Assembly: GCF_052324685.1 (NCBI RefSeq)
Contig: NC_135218.1
Location: forward strand, 24,858,601-24,922,600
DNA: 64,000 nucleotides
From: Brachyhypopomus gauderio
Taxonomy: Eukaryota > Chordata > Actinopteri > Gymnotiformes > Hypopomidae
Direction of reading: 5' to 3'
In this document: positions 1 to 12,083 of the stretch, in pieces
Numbering within the stretch: the stretch's first letter is position 1
How the letters are laid out: each line of letters starts with the position of its first letter
The notes under the pieces: model-generated
The model's input: only the letters and a program-made list of their open reading frames with translations
Told to the model about the DNA's origin: nothing
Database searches by the model: none
Position numbers and translations under genes: made by a program

Positions 1-308
1 GCTGCAGCATCCTGTTCAAGGCCGACTACTTCCTGGTGGTGGCGATGGTCAACTCGCTGGTCAACCCCGTCATATACACGCTGACCAGCAGGGACATGCG
101 CAGGGCTATCCTCAAGCTACTCTGTCGCCGCTGTCTGATCACCAAAGACGGGCAGGTGAAGAAGCTCGGCGTGCCCTTCCTGGAGTGGAGCTTCAGCAAG
201 ACCGAGCAGACCGTGCCCCAAGGCCAGGATACCACCATCTCGTCTGGGAACGGCACGTCCTCCCCCATACGAATCATTTACCCAAAACCCAAATCCGTCA
301 AGCTTTGA
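1..308 (+). CDS. s1pr5: Sphingosine-1-phosphate receptor 5 (C-terminal part, 5' end outside window)
   Basis: Class A GPCR for sphingosine-1-phosphate at the plasma membrane. Only the last 101 codons are present (frame starting at base 3, TGA stop at 306-308); the gene begins left of the window. Visible are the end of TM7 with the [19 protein letters not shown] stretch (the NPxxY motif, typical of S1P receptors), a cysteine pair in LLCRRC that probably carries palmitate after helix 8, and a Ser/Thr-rich tail. S1P receptors are usually single-coding-exon genes, and no splice site is needed here. The tail resembles S1PR1 and S1PR5. The assignment to s1pr5 rests on its position next to keap1, as S1PR5 is next to KEAP1 in human. 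Which teleost copy (a or b) cannot be decided. High confidence for the S1PR family, moderate for paralogue 5. Confidence 0.82.
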   Translation, partial: CSILFKADYFLVVAMVNSLVNPVIYTLTSRDMRRAILKLLCRRCLITKDGQVKKLGVPFLEWSFSKTEQTVPQGQDTTISSGNGTSSPIRIIYPKPKSVKL

Positions 309-1785
309 GCACTCGGCCTGTCGCCAGGTGCAGTTGTGCGGCGTAAATGTGCTTAATGCCCCAAGGAAGGCCTCGAGCTTGTGGGCACAGCCTGTAAAGA
401 TGATCTAAATGTGCTGAGACCTGAGGACAGGTGGTACTTGCACGCAAGCAAGCACAGGTAAAGCTGGAGCCCCAGCACGTTGAGTTGAGTAAGCCATTAT
501 TAAGTCGGATCAAAGAACTTGCTCTGTTTGACCACAGTCACGGAAAGCATCAGACAGAATGCAGAATCAGACAGCATGAGAACCTGTCATGGTGCCTTCT
601 CTCCGCGATCTAGCAAACACTGCTAAAACACTGTCTTTGGGGCTGGCCAAATGTGAACATGGAGTAAGTACAGTGGCATCTTGGGTTGAGAGAGGTGCTT
701 ACATTCCAGATCAGGTTTGGCTGGGTTGTAGTACCACAAAAACTACCAAGAACTCCACCACTGCAGCCAAAAGACAGTACACAGCAACAGTGCCTTTGTC
801 TTGCTCCCTTATAGGACATGTTCGTAGTCCCTAGGAAGCCGTCTTCAAAAGATTCAATGAGTTCTGCACAAGTGCAGAAACTGGCAGTCACCGGTTCGAA
901 ATTCAGATCACTTCAGAAGCAATCAAATGTGTCGAGAAATTATCAACGGATAGAGTGTTGTGTGAAAGACTAAAGTTAATGAATCTAGTTCTGTGCCTCA
1001 GTCAGACACAGAAATCACAAAGCCAATGAAGAATAAAGGCCTGATTAAATTACCCCTTGAAATTTCTGCAAGGAGACAGGGGCCTTGTTTTGTAAGCACT
1101 TGGAATTTAGCATAAAAGTTGTTGTTGTTTTGTTATTGTTGTTGTTTTGTTTTTGGAAAGGTCCAAAATTTCAGTAAGAATAGATGCTGCAGACCAGTCT
1201 GTCACTGTTCACCAAAATACAGTGAGACAACCATTATTTCAATCTGTCTGTTCTGTTAGTCCATCACTAAGTCTAGATGTGTCATTCGGTCCACACAGTA
1301 CCCGTGCTGATATGGTTTCAGTATCGGAATAATGAAGGCAACGCTGTATTATGGCTAATGCAATGCATGTCCATTGACCACAGGAAATGACATCAACATG
1401 TTTCCCTGGTAATGTGAGAAGCAAAGTTGCCGCTTTTTTGTTTTTTTTTTTTTTTGGAGAAAGCCTGCAAACATCACAATGCACTGTGTTCACTCTCTGT
1501 TTCCACTGACAAACCAATGGCTTTATTTCTTGAATGTGAATCACATTTCAGTCAGGATGTACTGGGACTGTGGTCAGGTGGTTCTCGGGCTTTCCCTGCG
1601 TTACAGTGCATTTGAAAGACAAATAAGCATTTATACTTGCATTGTTTTCACATTTGTGCAGAATTTTATTAATGTTTTTTGTACTTGAACTGATCCTAAA
1701 TTATGTGCTCTTTGCAATTTAATACTTTACAAAGAAATGACAATAACAAAAATGTTATGAATAAAGAAGTTTTGATGTAACCACG
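309..1785 (+). other. s1pr5: Probable s1pr5 3' UTR
   Basis: About 1.5 kb without a credible reading frame directly after the s1pr5 stop. It ends shortly after a canonical AATAAA polyadenylation signal at 1760-1765, followed by T-rich sequence. The assignment is inferred from position and signal only. Confidence 0.5.
1760..1765 (+). terminator. Polyadenylation signal (AATAAA), s1pr5
   Basis: First canonical hexamer found downstream of the s1pr5 stop codon, with T-rich sequence after it. Plausible 3' end of the transcript; not proven. Confidence 0.45.
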
Positions 1786-2282
1786 ACTGCAATTTTCGTA
1801 TAACGAACCTTTGCTCTTGTGTTTCCCACGATAAAATGTATTATTTTTACATTTGGCTGACTGCAAAATGCTGGTGAGAGTAATACGTGCATCTGTGCGC
1901 GCACTCGCACATCTGTGTGACAGCAGCAAAATGTACAACAGCTGGAAGTGATGTAGGAGGAGGCGTGGCCTCGCCAGCATGTACATCTGGTAATGACATT
2001 GGCCTACATACACCAGCATCTGCAAACCCCACAGACTGTGTGACTGTAACAGAGTGTCAGTCAGAAATAATGCAACTCAGTTCAGCATTCCACAACTCCC
2101 CACTGTTACACTGAAGATAAAATCATGCACACGTGTGCATTTTGCAACAATGGGTCAAACTACATTTAGATCACGCCTATACCCTTCTGTGCTTTTTTGG
2201 CATTATGATAGGCTGTGATGTTTTCATGTTGGGGGAAGTATATATGTTTAAATGCTAAACTCCAGTTCTATACACTATATAA

Positions 2283-2757
2283 CTGTATACACTATGAAAG
2301 GAGAAGGAGTATACACTATGAAAAGAGAGGGAGTATGCACTATGAAAGAAGAGGGAGTATGCACTATGAAAGGAGAGGTAGTATGCACTATGAAAGAAGA
2401 GGGAGTATGCACTATGAAAAGAGGGAGTATGCACTATGAAAGGAGAAGGAGTATGCACTATGAAAGAAGAGGGAGTATGCACTATGAAATGAGAAGGAGT
2501 ATGCACTATGAAAGGAGAGGGAGTATGCACTATGAAAGGAGAGGGAGTATGCATAATGAAAGGAGAGGGAGTATGCATTATGAAAGAAGAGGGAGTATGC
2601 ACTGTGAAAGGAGAGGGAGTATGCACTATGAAAGGAGAATGAGTATGCACTATGAAAAGAGGGAGTATGCACTATGAAAGGAGAATGAGTATGCACTATG
2701 AAAGGAGAGGGAGTATGCACTATGAAAGGAGAGGGAGTATGCACTGTGAATATATGT
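2283..2757. repeat. 24-bp minisatellite
   Basis: About 20 imperfect copies of a 24-base unit (ATGAAAGGAGAGGGAGTATG plus CACT), with purine substitutions between copies and a few shorter units. Because 24 is divisible by three, the array is open in several frames on both strands. Those frames are repeat artefacts, not genes. It lies between s1pr5 and keap1a. Confidence 0.95.
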
Positions 2758-3256
2758 GAGTAAGAGGGCGTGTGTATGTCTTGTATATGTAGGGGTGTAA
2801 AAGCAAACACAGGCGTGTTTCTAAAGTATTTACATCTAATAATGCACTAATGCATCAGAGGGCATCTGGTATATCAACACAATCTCAGTGGCACAACAGC
2901 GATGGGTAAACCACTTTTTAGTATTCTCAATATAAGCTGTAAAAAAGGCAAAAAACAAACAGCGTTCATCCTACTATTGTATGCGGGTGGCGTGAGATGA
3001 AGACTTCAGCTTAACCACACTGCTATCTGCCAACACTCTGGCCTCTGGCTCTCTAGGAGAAACTGAAAACAAACCAACTGGTTAAGAAGGAAGAGGGGGT
3101 TGTCAGAGAAGCTGCATGCTGACACACAGAGCTCATTTCACTTTAGCTTTTCCTATTTTCCCATAAAGGCACACACACACACACACACACACTGAGACAG
3201 GGGTATTTCCCTTGAATAGCCACAAGCATGAGGCTGTAAGAAGCACTTATCTTCTT

Positions 3257-3419
<163 letters not shown>

Positions 3420-4569
3420 GACCAAGTCTGTAAGAATTTTCTTATTATCTCTACAAGTAAAACTGGGATTAATCTTAATCCAAATACCTTTTCTGCAATT
3501 TAAGTTTACCAAAGTTTCCTATTTAGCACACATTGCATTGTAGCACAAAAATGCCTGGAATGCTAATAGGTTTCTGTTCTCTGTTTTCTGTATTTGTAGC
3601 TTTTTTTCAGCCTGAAGAACGAAGCAGCTTTATACTTTTTCTTCTCGTGCTGACGGTTCTACCAAACATGAATAAGCCTGCCTTACAAGTTTGAGAATTT
3701 GTAATCATCTATTTGTAATTACCATCAATCAAAAAAAAGAAATAAAAACATCACTCCTTTGCCCAGAGCAAATGAAGACACAGGCGCTGTTGACCTGGAG
3801 GATAAAGGAGACAGAATATTAGACTTCAGTTTGACTTGCTGACAGATAAACAAGTCCATGTTGTGAAAGAGCAAGACGTGGTTACAGCTTCACAATGGCT
3901 TCAAAGGGGACTTTAAAATGAAGTTGGCGAGTGAGTTGCGGTTTCATGCATCAAATATATGCATGAACAATGATTTAGGACCCATGTGACAACCTTTTAA
4001 ATGTTACTGTACATACCAGGAAGCTAATTCAAACATACTCAACGTTTCTACTGTACTCAGAAGTTGACTGCAGATCTTTAGTTTAGTTTACTATTAAGTA
4101 TTATTAATAATAGCATGTAGTATTTACAGTGGTTTATTTTACAGTGGTTTACAATGGTTCTGTCTGAATATTTTAAAAATAATAATAATAAGTTATATTT
4201 AAATAGCACCTTTCACAATCTCAATGACACTGCAGCTTTACACAAAATATAACAATAAATTGTGTTTATTTATAGGCCTATAGATGATATATATGAAAAC
4301 ATTTATAAATGTGCTCATAACACTAAATCATGTGATGCAAAGTATTTGCATAAAACAGCAGCTACTAACATCTTCAAGCCAACACCTTTTCCTGAGGCAT
4401 TCATGTAAAAAAGGCCTAATGAAACCAGTTACTTGTGGTCAAGGGTTCAGTCAGACACAGACTTCTGAATATAAAAGCGGTGATAAAACAGTATAGAGTA
4501 CAACTAAAAAATTATACACAGCAAGTGAACCTGTAAAGTTAATCACTGATTCTGATCCATTTCAATAGG
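3420..4569. other. Intergenic, no gene seen
   Basis: AT-rich sequence between the TCTA tract and the inverted-repeat element. Reading frames are short and have no recognisable similarity. No RNA gene was recognised. Confidence 0.6.
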
Positions 4570-5257
4570 TTACAGTTTTTCTCAGTCGATTTGGTACATT
4601 TCTCACATCATGATTTACATTGGCATCACAACAAGTGCATTTCTCAAAACAGTTAGTGCAAACAGCAAAATTCAATGAAATACCTGCAAAAGCACATACT
4701 TCATTAAATTTTTTTTATTTTTGCCTCAAAAATATCTAGTCAGAATATCTAGTCTGTGTGCCATTGCTTATGAACAAGGCAGTCAAAATACTTGTTGTCA
4801 GTGCAACTATAAGTCACAGTCAGTGCAGACTGTAAGTATATTCTGATGGAAACTAGCTAAGCTTTTGATTTCAAGAACGCTGCACATTCTGTGGTATATC
4901 AAATGAAACAATATGTTACACACAAAATACAAACTTACACAGAACTCAAAGTTACACATGACTGTATGTGGGAGACTGATAGCAAGAAATTGGACTGGAA
5001 TCAAATTTGTACAGCAAAATTGTTTGACTGTATTGTTCACACTGCAATTTATTGACAAAAACAAATTTGATTGGAAAAGACAGAAAAGACAGACAGATGA
5101 CTAGAAAAACTGCAAAATTAGAAACTTACTCTACACATTGAAAACAACCTGAGCACATACAGCCTCCTCTTGTTGTGTGAAAATGGAACCTCTGCCCCCC
5201 CTATGAGCTAGTCTTGATATCCTATATGGTATAAGAATGCAAAAATGCAATAAATCA

Positions 5258-6279
5258 TTTTACATGTAATTACGTCAGAATTTGTTAGTGTGTAGCATTA
5301 CAGCAGAGAGTGGATTTCTGAATGTACATACATGTTTTCTCTATGAAATTTTGAACAATTGAAGACAATTGTTCTTCCAATATTCAGCTGCACCCAGCGA
5401 TCAGTTTCAGCCATTTTGAGACCATGACTTACATGTAAAACACGGTCCACAATTGTTGCCCTTATTTCACTGTTTTGTCCCCTCAGCCTTACACCACACA
5501 GTCTTACCCCTCTACACCACAGTCTTACCCCTCTACACCACACAGTCTTACTCCTCTACACCACACAGTCTTACCCCTCTACACCACACAGTCTTACCCC
5601 TCTACACCACACTTACTCCTCTACACCACACAGCCTCACCCCTCTACACCACACAGTCTTACCCCTCTACACCACACAGTCTTACCCCTCTACACCACAG
5701 TCTTACCCCTCTACATCACACAGCCTCACCCCTCTACACCAGTCTCACCCCTCTACAACACAGTTTTACCCCTCTACACCACACAGTCTTACACCTCTAC
5801 ACCACACAGTCTTACCCCTCTACACCACAGTCTTACCCCTCTACACCACACAGTCTTACCCCTCTACACCACACACTCTTACCCCTCTACACCACAGTCT
5901 TACCCCTCTACACCACAGTCTTACCCCTCTACACCACACTTACTCCTCTTCCTGGCTGTTCACCCTGTACATGGCCTCATCTTTCCATTATGAGACATTG
6001 TGATACTGCAGTGTTTAGCATCTATAAATGTTTGCCAATTACAGTAAAGGTTCATGAGATGCTCCTCTAACCTATAGTTGAGACCATTGGTTAATCTCTA
6101 AACCTTCTCAAATTCCATTTATTACTGTAACTGAATGTTAACTTGCGAATAATTTACAGTAATCAAGTTAGGATAAAATTTCCAAAATGTAACAACAACA
6201 ACAAAAAAGTTAAATGATGCCTTAGAGATTATGAGAACATGTTCAGCACTTTTGTATGTAATCACCCAGGCGATGACCT
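5258..6279. repeat. Tandem ~1.02-kb duplication, copy A
   Basis: Starts TTTTACATGTAATTACGTCA and ends near the TGTAATCACCCAGGCGATGA stretch. The same order recurs in copy B from 6280. Both have a unique left part (5258-5487), a CT-rich minisatellite (about 5488-5957) and a unique right part. Differences are scattered single bases and different numbers of minisatellite units, so the duplication is older than the last array changes. Confidence 0.9.
5488..5957. repeat. CT-rich minisatellite, array 1
   Basis: Alternating 19- to 23-base units of the form CACAGTCTTACCCCTCTACA, with variants (CACAGCCTCACC, shortened CACTTACTCC). Strongly strand-asymmetric, with almost no G on the plus strand. Confidence 0.93.
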
Positions 6280-7345
6280 TTTTACATGTAATTACGTCAG
6301 AATTTGTTAGTGTGTAGCATTACAGCAGAGAGTGCATTTCTGAATGTACATACATGTTTTCTCTATGAAATGTTTGAACAATTGAAGACAATTGTTCTTC
6401 CAATATTCAGCTGCACCCAGCGATCAGTTTCAGCCATTTTGAGACCATGACTTACATGTAAAACACGGTCCACAATTGTTGCCCTTATTTCACTGTTTTG
6501 TCCCCTCAGCCTTACACCACACAGTCTTACCCCTCTACACCACAGTCTTACCCCTCTACACCACACAGTCTTACTCCTCTATACCACACAGTCTTACCCC
6601 TCTACACCACACAGTCTTACCCCTCTACACCACACAGTCTTACCCCTCTACACCACAGTCTTACCCCTCTACACCACACAGCCTCACCCCTCTACACCAG
6701 TCTCACCCCACTACAACACAGTTTTACCCCTCTACACCACACAGTCTTACCCCTCTACACCACACAGTCTTACCCCTCTACACCACAGTCTTACACCTCT
6801 ACACCACAGTCTTACCCCTCTACACCACAGTCTTACCCCTCTACACCACACAGTCTTACCCCTCTACACCACACAGTCTTACCCCTCTACACCACACAGT
6901 CTTACCCCTCTACACCACACAGTCTTACTCCTCTACACCACACAGTCTTACCCCTCTACACCACAGTCTTACTCCTCTACACCACACAGTCTTACCCCTC
7001 TACACCACACAGACTTACGCCTCTTCCTGGCTGTTCACCCTGTACATGGCCTCGTCTTTCCATTATGAGACATTGTGATACTGCAGTGTTTAGCGTCTAT
7101 AAATGTTTGCCAATTACAGTAAAGGTTCATGAGATGCACCTCTAACCTATAGTTGAGACCATTGGTAAATCTCTAAACCTTCACAAATTCCATTTATTAC
7201 TGTAACTGAATGTTAACTTGCGAATAATTTACAGTAATCAAGTTAGGATAAAATTTCCAAAATGTAACAACCACAACAAAAAAGTTAAATGATGCCTTAG
7301 AAATTATGAGAACATGTTCAGCACTTTTGTATGTAATGACCCAGG
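6280..7345. repeat. Tandem ~1.05-kb duplication, copy B
   Basis: Second copy of the block at 5258-6279, with its minisatellite at about 6511-7030. It is slightly longer because it has more units of the CACAGTCTTACCCCTCTACA type. Open frames of 170-215 residues with Ser-Thr-Pro-His repeats on the plus strand come from this unit and are not genes. Confidence 0.9.
6511..7030. repeat. CT-rich minisatellite, array 2
   Basis: Same unit as array 1, in the second copy of the duplicated block. Copy number and unit order differ from array 1. Confidence 0.93.
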
Positions 7346-7965
7346 CGATGACCTAAAGACTAAATGTTTGGGAGGGTAAGACAATTCAACAGACAATCTG
7401 TACGACACATTTTGATAAACATGACATAAGCAATTGATAATGTAAAAAACAACAGATAATTGTCCATGTCCATTTGCAAAATGTACAAAAGCATTTGCAA
7501 AATGTGAAACACATTGAGAAATGCAATTATGATGTGCACAAGTGACAAGGAGATGTGGAGATTGAATGAACAGTTTTGAGAATTTCAATTCTGATCTGAG
7601 AAATGAACCAAATCGACTGAGAAAAACTGTAAATAAAGACTTGAGGCGATACCGTAGATCGTCTATGGGTGATACGGTCAATAGCGACATCTAGTGTTCA
7701 TAGAGCGTTAGGCCCCGAAATGACGCATCAATCCGATAGAAATGATCAGTACTCTATAAACGCTAACGTCTGCATTCTGCACGAGAGTCCAGAAAAATAA
7801 AGACAGTGCTGGTTTAATACTTGAACTACTTAATCCGATGTTTTTATAGTGACTCATGCAAGGACGTTATTTCCAGAGCCGTCCGTGTGTGCTAATGATG
7901 CATCTGTATAGGTCACTGCAGATAGGGGTAGGCGAACTGGCTACCTACTTCATAGATGACGTAAT

Positions 7966-8074
7966 GCATTTGCGAGCAGATTTTGTAACAGATGACGTAA
8001 TGCATTTGCCAATTGATTCGAATCTATTCGTAAATGCATTACGTAATCTGTAATAAAATCTGTTCGCAAATGCA

Positions 8075-8156
<82 letters not shown>

Positions 8157-8166
8157 TGCATTTGCG
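7966..8166. repeat. Palindrome with (AT)n core
   Basis: A first inverted repeat lies at 7966-8075: a GACGTAATGCATTTGCGAGC arm is answered by TGTTCGCAAATGCAT on the other side. The right arm, CGCAAATGCATGAT, then runs into about 39 AT dinucleotides (8077-8154) and is mirrored by ATCATGCATTTGCG at 8153-8166. The result is a nearly perfect cruciform-capable structure. A second (TA)n tract follows at about 8168-8188. Confidence 0.85.
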
Positions 8167-8439
8167 AATATATATATATATATATATAATTAAATATATA
8201 TCTATTAAATATATATACTATATACATATAGTCTGCTATAGTTTCATTCACAAATATTTTTATAAACGAATAATTGATTAATTATTAATTTTGATCAGAC
8301 AAACAGAATGATCATGAATGATGAATTAGAAGTCATTGTTGCACATTTATTGTATCGCGTACGTGCTGTTGAACAGTTAAACATGCTGTGGAAAATAAAT
8401 GATTGACGCTTGGAAGGCCGCCAACTAAAGATAGCTACA

Positions 8440-8690
8440 TAAGTGGCAGTGTACTTTTCCTCGTCTGCGTTTTTCCTGGCGCTTCTGTAAAAGTCCTCTG
8501 GCCCCGCGGACGGACGTGCGCACCTTTAGTTGTGAGCGACGGGGCTCTTATTTTGACACGCCGCCGAGGTTCGCACAATGCTTAGTCATGGTGACTAACC
8601 GATCTCCCCCCGCTCTCATGCAGCGTTTAGTCAGCACTGGACAAAAACATTCAGCGGTGCCGAACAGTACCTATAGCATTCGTGAGTAAG
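8440..8690 (+). promoter_or_regulatory. Putative keap1a promoter / first non-coding exon
   Basis: A GC- and CpG-rich patch in otherwise AT-rich DNA, about 4 kb upstream of the keap1a start codon. It ends near a strong splice-donor-like run (GTGAGTAAGT, 8682-8691). It contains a minus-strand ATGACTAAGC at 8580-8589 that fits the antioxidant response element core RTGACnnnGC. That keap1a transcription starts here is inferred from composition and position. Confidence 0.3.
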
Positions 8691-9191
8691 TACAATATCC
8701 TTAAAATTACGAAATCGTTTAAGCAGCCCGTCCGTGTCGATTTAGCCTACAGTTTAGTGCGGGTTTCTCTTTGTTTCCCCACCATCTCTTCTTTAGCGGG
8801 TCTTTGGTAAGAGCGGAGTTGAGGGACTCCTGCGAGGACGGTTCCGTGCAGCGCAGGACGGACTCAAAAGTAACCCCGCTAGTGGTGGCCCCTCCACGGG
8901 CACGTCGGCTGTAGGACAGGCACTGGCGCCACGGAGCCGCTGCTCGGCTTCAACAGTTTGCGCGCGTCGCCTAAAACAGTAAAAAGAAGTAGTTGGTGGT
9001 CGTGGGGAGCTCGACGACGGTACGACCAGCCGACGCTAAGACGAGGTGATTTATAGTGAACTCGCCGAGGTTTCTTCTGGGTGAAGTAGCCAGCTGGTTT
9101 ATCTCGTTTAAGGTGGACCTTTGTGGCTGTGTCAAATGACACAGGAGAACTAAAGCACAACGAGCACTTTCTTCTGTTTGCATAAGCGTTA

Positions 9192-9985
9192 TCTGGACTT
9201 CTAGGTCAAGTTTTAGTACTCAGTGACTTCTAGGTCAGTGTTTAGTACACAGTGACTTCTAGGTCAGTGTTTAGTACACAGTGACTTCTAGGTCTCGTTT
9301 TAGTACACACAGTGACTTCTAGGTCAGTGTTTAGTACACAGTGACTTCTAGGTCAGTGTTTAGTACACAGTGACTTCTAGGTCAGTGTTAAGTACACAGT
9401 GACTTCTAGGTCTCGTTTTAGTACACACAGTGACTTCTAGGTCTCGTTTTAGTACACACAGTGACTTATAGGTCTCGTTTTAGTACACACAGTGACTTCT
9501 AGGTCAGTGTTTAGTACACACAGTGACATATCGGTCAAGTTTTAGTACACAGTGACTTCTAGGTCTCGTTTTAGTACACACAGTGACTTCTAGGTCAGTG
9601 TTTAGTACACACAGTGACATATCGGTCAAGTTTTAGTACACAGTGACTTATAGGTCTCGTTTTAGTACACACAGTGACTTATAGGTCTCGTTTTAGTACA
9701 CACAGTGACTTCTAGGTCAGTGTTTAGTACACACAGTGACATATCGGTCAAGTTTTAGTACACAGTGACTTCTAGGTCTCGTTTTAGTACACACAGTGAC
9801 TTCTAGGTCTCGTTTTAGTACACACAGTTACATCTCGGTCAAGATTTAGTACACAGTGAGTGACTTCTAGGTCTCGTAGTACATACAGTGACACCTCGGT
9901 CAAGTTTTAGTACACACAGTGACTTCTAGGTCTCGTTTTAGTACACACAGTGACTTCTAGGTCTCGTTTTAGTACACACAGCGCT
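9192..9985. repeat. 29-31-bp minisatellite
   Basis: About 26 copies of a unit built as GTGACTTCTAGGTC followed by AGTGTTTAGTACACA or TCGTTTTAGTACACACA. The two spacer versions give 29- and 31-base periods and are interspersed, with a third version (ACATATCGGTCAAG) at intervals. Each typical unit holds an AGGTCA hexamer. It probably lies in the 5' non-coding intron of keap1a. Confidence 0.93.
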
Positions 9986-11487
9986 AATGTTTTTCTTCCC
10001 CTGTCCAGTGGACGCTGGTCAAGTTAACACCGTGTGCGATGAGTCACTGCTGAAGGCGCTTTGCCAGAAACATCCGTCGCTAGTTAGCTGCTTTCTCTTT
10101 TAAAATGCGACGTGCTGACTGTAGCGACTAGTTTCGATGGAGTAAAAGACGACAACGTGTCTAAAAACGGTTTTTGTAACGCGAACGACGAAAGTTTCTG
10201 CTGCTTGCGTTTCATTTATGGCACATCTCTCCTTAACAGCCTCATGCAGTCTGTTTTTCCGGATCATTTACTCATCGCTTCAAGCAAGTTGGAAATAAGT
10301 CAGAGATCATCACTCGCTCGTACAGCCAGGAAAGCGTGCTGTTGTGTAGCTCACGCCATTGTGTTCACCTTTTAAAAGTGTCTTGGCTGAACCGATCGAG
10401 AATATTTCATGGTAATTACTGACTTTGTGGAAGTCCGGTGTACGAAATTCATAGCTATATTTACCTCAGCGAAAATAATGAATGACCGGAAACAATTGGA
10501 TTTACTTATCTAGAAAACAGCCTGTTATCACGTTACTGTTTAGGGTGGAGAGACGTGTAACGTTAGCTAGTGTTCCTCAACCTGGGGATTTCAGCCCTGT
10601 GACTTTGACATAACACTTATCATTAGTTAATATTAAAGCGAACACGGTTGAAACTGGTGTCAAGATGAAGAGTGATGAAGCTCTGGTGCACGCCCCCTTG
10701 TTTGTGTGAGCTGCTGAGTTCGTTTCCTGACTCTGTAGTTTTGTGCATTCTGACCTGTTTAGTCATTGAAGCAAACTAATCTCGATAAAATTTGTTTTGT
10801 TAAGAATAATCTTGGACTAAATGCACTGTTTCTCTTACCTAACTTAATACATAATCTCTTACATAATATAAAGTAGTAGGAATCTGTCCAAAATGTGTAG
10901 GTGACAGGATCTGTTAGTGTTGAATGACCTCTGTGTGGTATGCAACCTCTCCGTTTACATGTATCTCCCTGTAGGTATGACACGCTCACGGAGTAGGCAG
11001 TGTTTTTCTCCTGATGCCAGAAATGTCATGTGACACAAGGGAAACATCTCAGTCACGATGACAAAGTGCAACTAGGAACTAATTTAAGTTTATCCCGTCT
11101 TCCTCGGCATGTCTCACACTCGACTTAAATAACAGCCTCTACTCCGTTTCACTCTCACAGCGCTCCTGCTTGGCAGCTGCGAACAACAACACAAGCCCTG
11201 CAGACGCGTGGCGCGCTTGTTACTGAGAGATCCTGATATTATCTTAAGGATTATTTACTTTGTGACTAAACTGTTCATATACAACGTAACAGATACTTCC
11301 ATTTGAGTTTAAGTTGTGTGACCGGTTGCGGTTATTGCTTAGGTTAAATCAGATTAAGTCTGTGTTTTTGTGAGCATAAGAGGTTTGTAGTCAGTTATCT
11401 AAATTTGTACTTGTGAGGACAAAGTGTACACTATTTCAGTCTGTTGATCCCTGTAGTAAATCTCTGTCTTGCTTCTTTTTCTCGCAG
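9986..11487. other. No gene seen; probable keap1a 5' intron
   Basis: Short frames only, no recognisable domain, no tRNA-like structure noticed. It ends with a pyrimidine tract and CTCGCAG at 11481-11487, a good splice acceptor. Confidence 0.45.
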
Positions 11488-12083
11488 GTCTTTGAGTAAC
11501 CAGTGGATGAAAACAGATTTCTGAGAACTACCTTTTCTAAGACCTGGCGTGATCAGCTGTGCAAAGTGTTTCTTTTCCTGGAAGAGGATGTCAGCTCAGA
11601 CTATATAACCTCTAGCTCCTCTTTCCCAACATGAAGCTGTAGCCTTTCAAACTTAAAACAAAAACTTTGCTACTACAGAATGGCCAGGTTTTTCTAACCT
11701 CCATTAAAAAGGCTATCAGAGGAACATTATACATGAGCTTCAGCTGTCTTCTTTAACCTAGCTTTGCTCATTCTTTTATGTTGTTGTCCTTAAAGTTGAT
11801 TGTTTTCACAAGGCAGCATCTTTGAATTGGAAGAAATCCCGGTCCAAGACTGTGGCAGGTTCACCACCGTTTAACTGCCTATGCCATTACTGTCTCTCCT
11901 GTCCCAGAAGGTTCTAGCATTGCCACTACACAAATGTGTGTTCAGCACCCAAACTCTGGTTCCTTCTGAAGCCAGGTCAACTGAGGCCATAGAACTCTGT
12001 TCAGGTTTCTTTGTGGTTAATATGGCTCACACGTAACAAGAGGATCTTTATGTTTCGAATAAGGATGTAAGCAGATCACTCAG
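11488..12083 (+). other. Possible non-coding 5' UTR exon of keap1a
   Basis: Bounded by a pyrimidine-rich tract ending CTCGCAG on the left and CACTCAG followed by GTGAGC on the right. No long frame. If used, the next acceptor is TTCTCAG at 12301-12307, leading into the first coding exon. This is splice-site inference only; a ~600-base 5' UTR exon is unusually long. Confidence 0.22.

Larger units (their letters stand above)
4570..7632. mobile_element. Non-autonomous TIR DNA transposon, ~3.06 kb
   Basis: The two ends are inverted copies. The left end begins TTACAGTTTTTCTCAGTCGA at 4570 and continues TTTGGTACATTTCTCA. The right end, read on the minus strand from 7632, begins with the same 20 bases and continues TTTGGTTCATTTCTCA. 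That is at least 36 bases with one mismatch, and there are further related ctcaaaac and ttgcaaa blocks inside. No transposase frame is present, so the element would depend on another copy for movement. The interior holds two copies of a ~1.0-kb segment containing a minisatellite. The flanks (GG on the left, ATAAAG on the right) show no obvious target-site duplication, so the superfamily is left open. Confidence 0.7.

Noticed and set aside
2252-2677. Open frames of 130-140 residues on both strands
   Set aside because: Produced by the 24-bp minisatellite, whose period is a multiple of three; no start context or conserved domain.
5453-7145. Ser-Thr-Pro-His-rich frames of 170-215 residues
   Set aside because: Translation of the CT-rich minisatellite inside a transposable element; parallel open frames in two phases.
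7304-7690. Minus-strand frame of 128 residues
   Set aside because: Overlaps the right end of the TIR element and has no recognisable domain or transposase motif.
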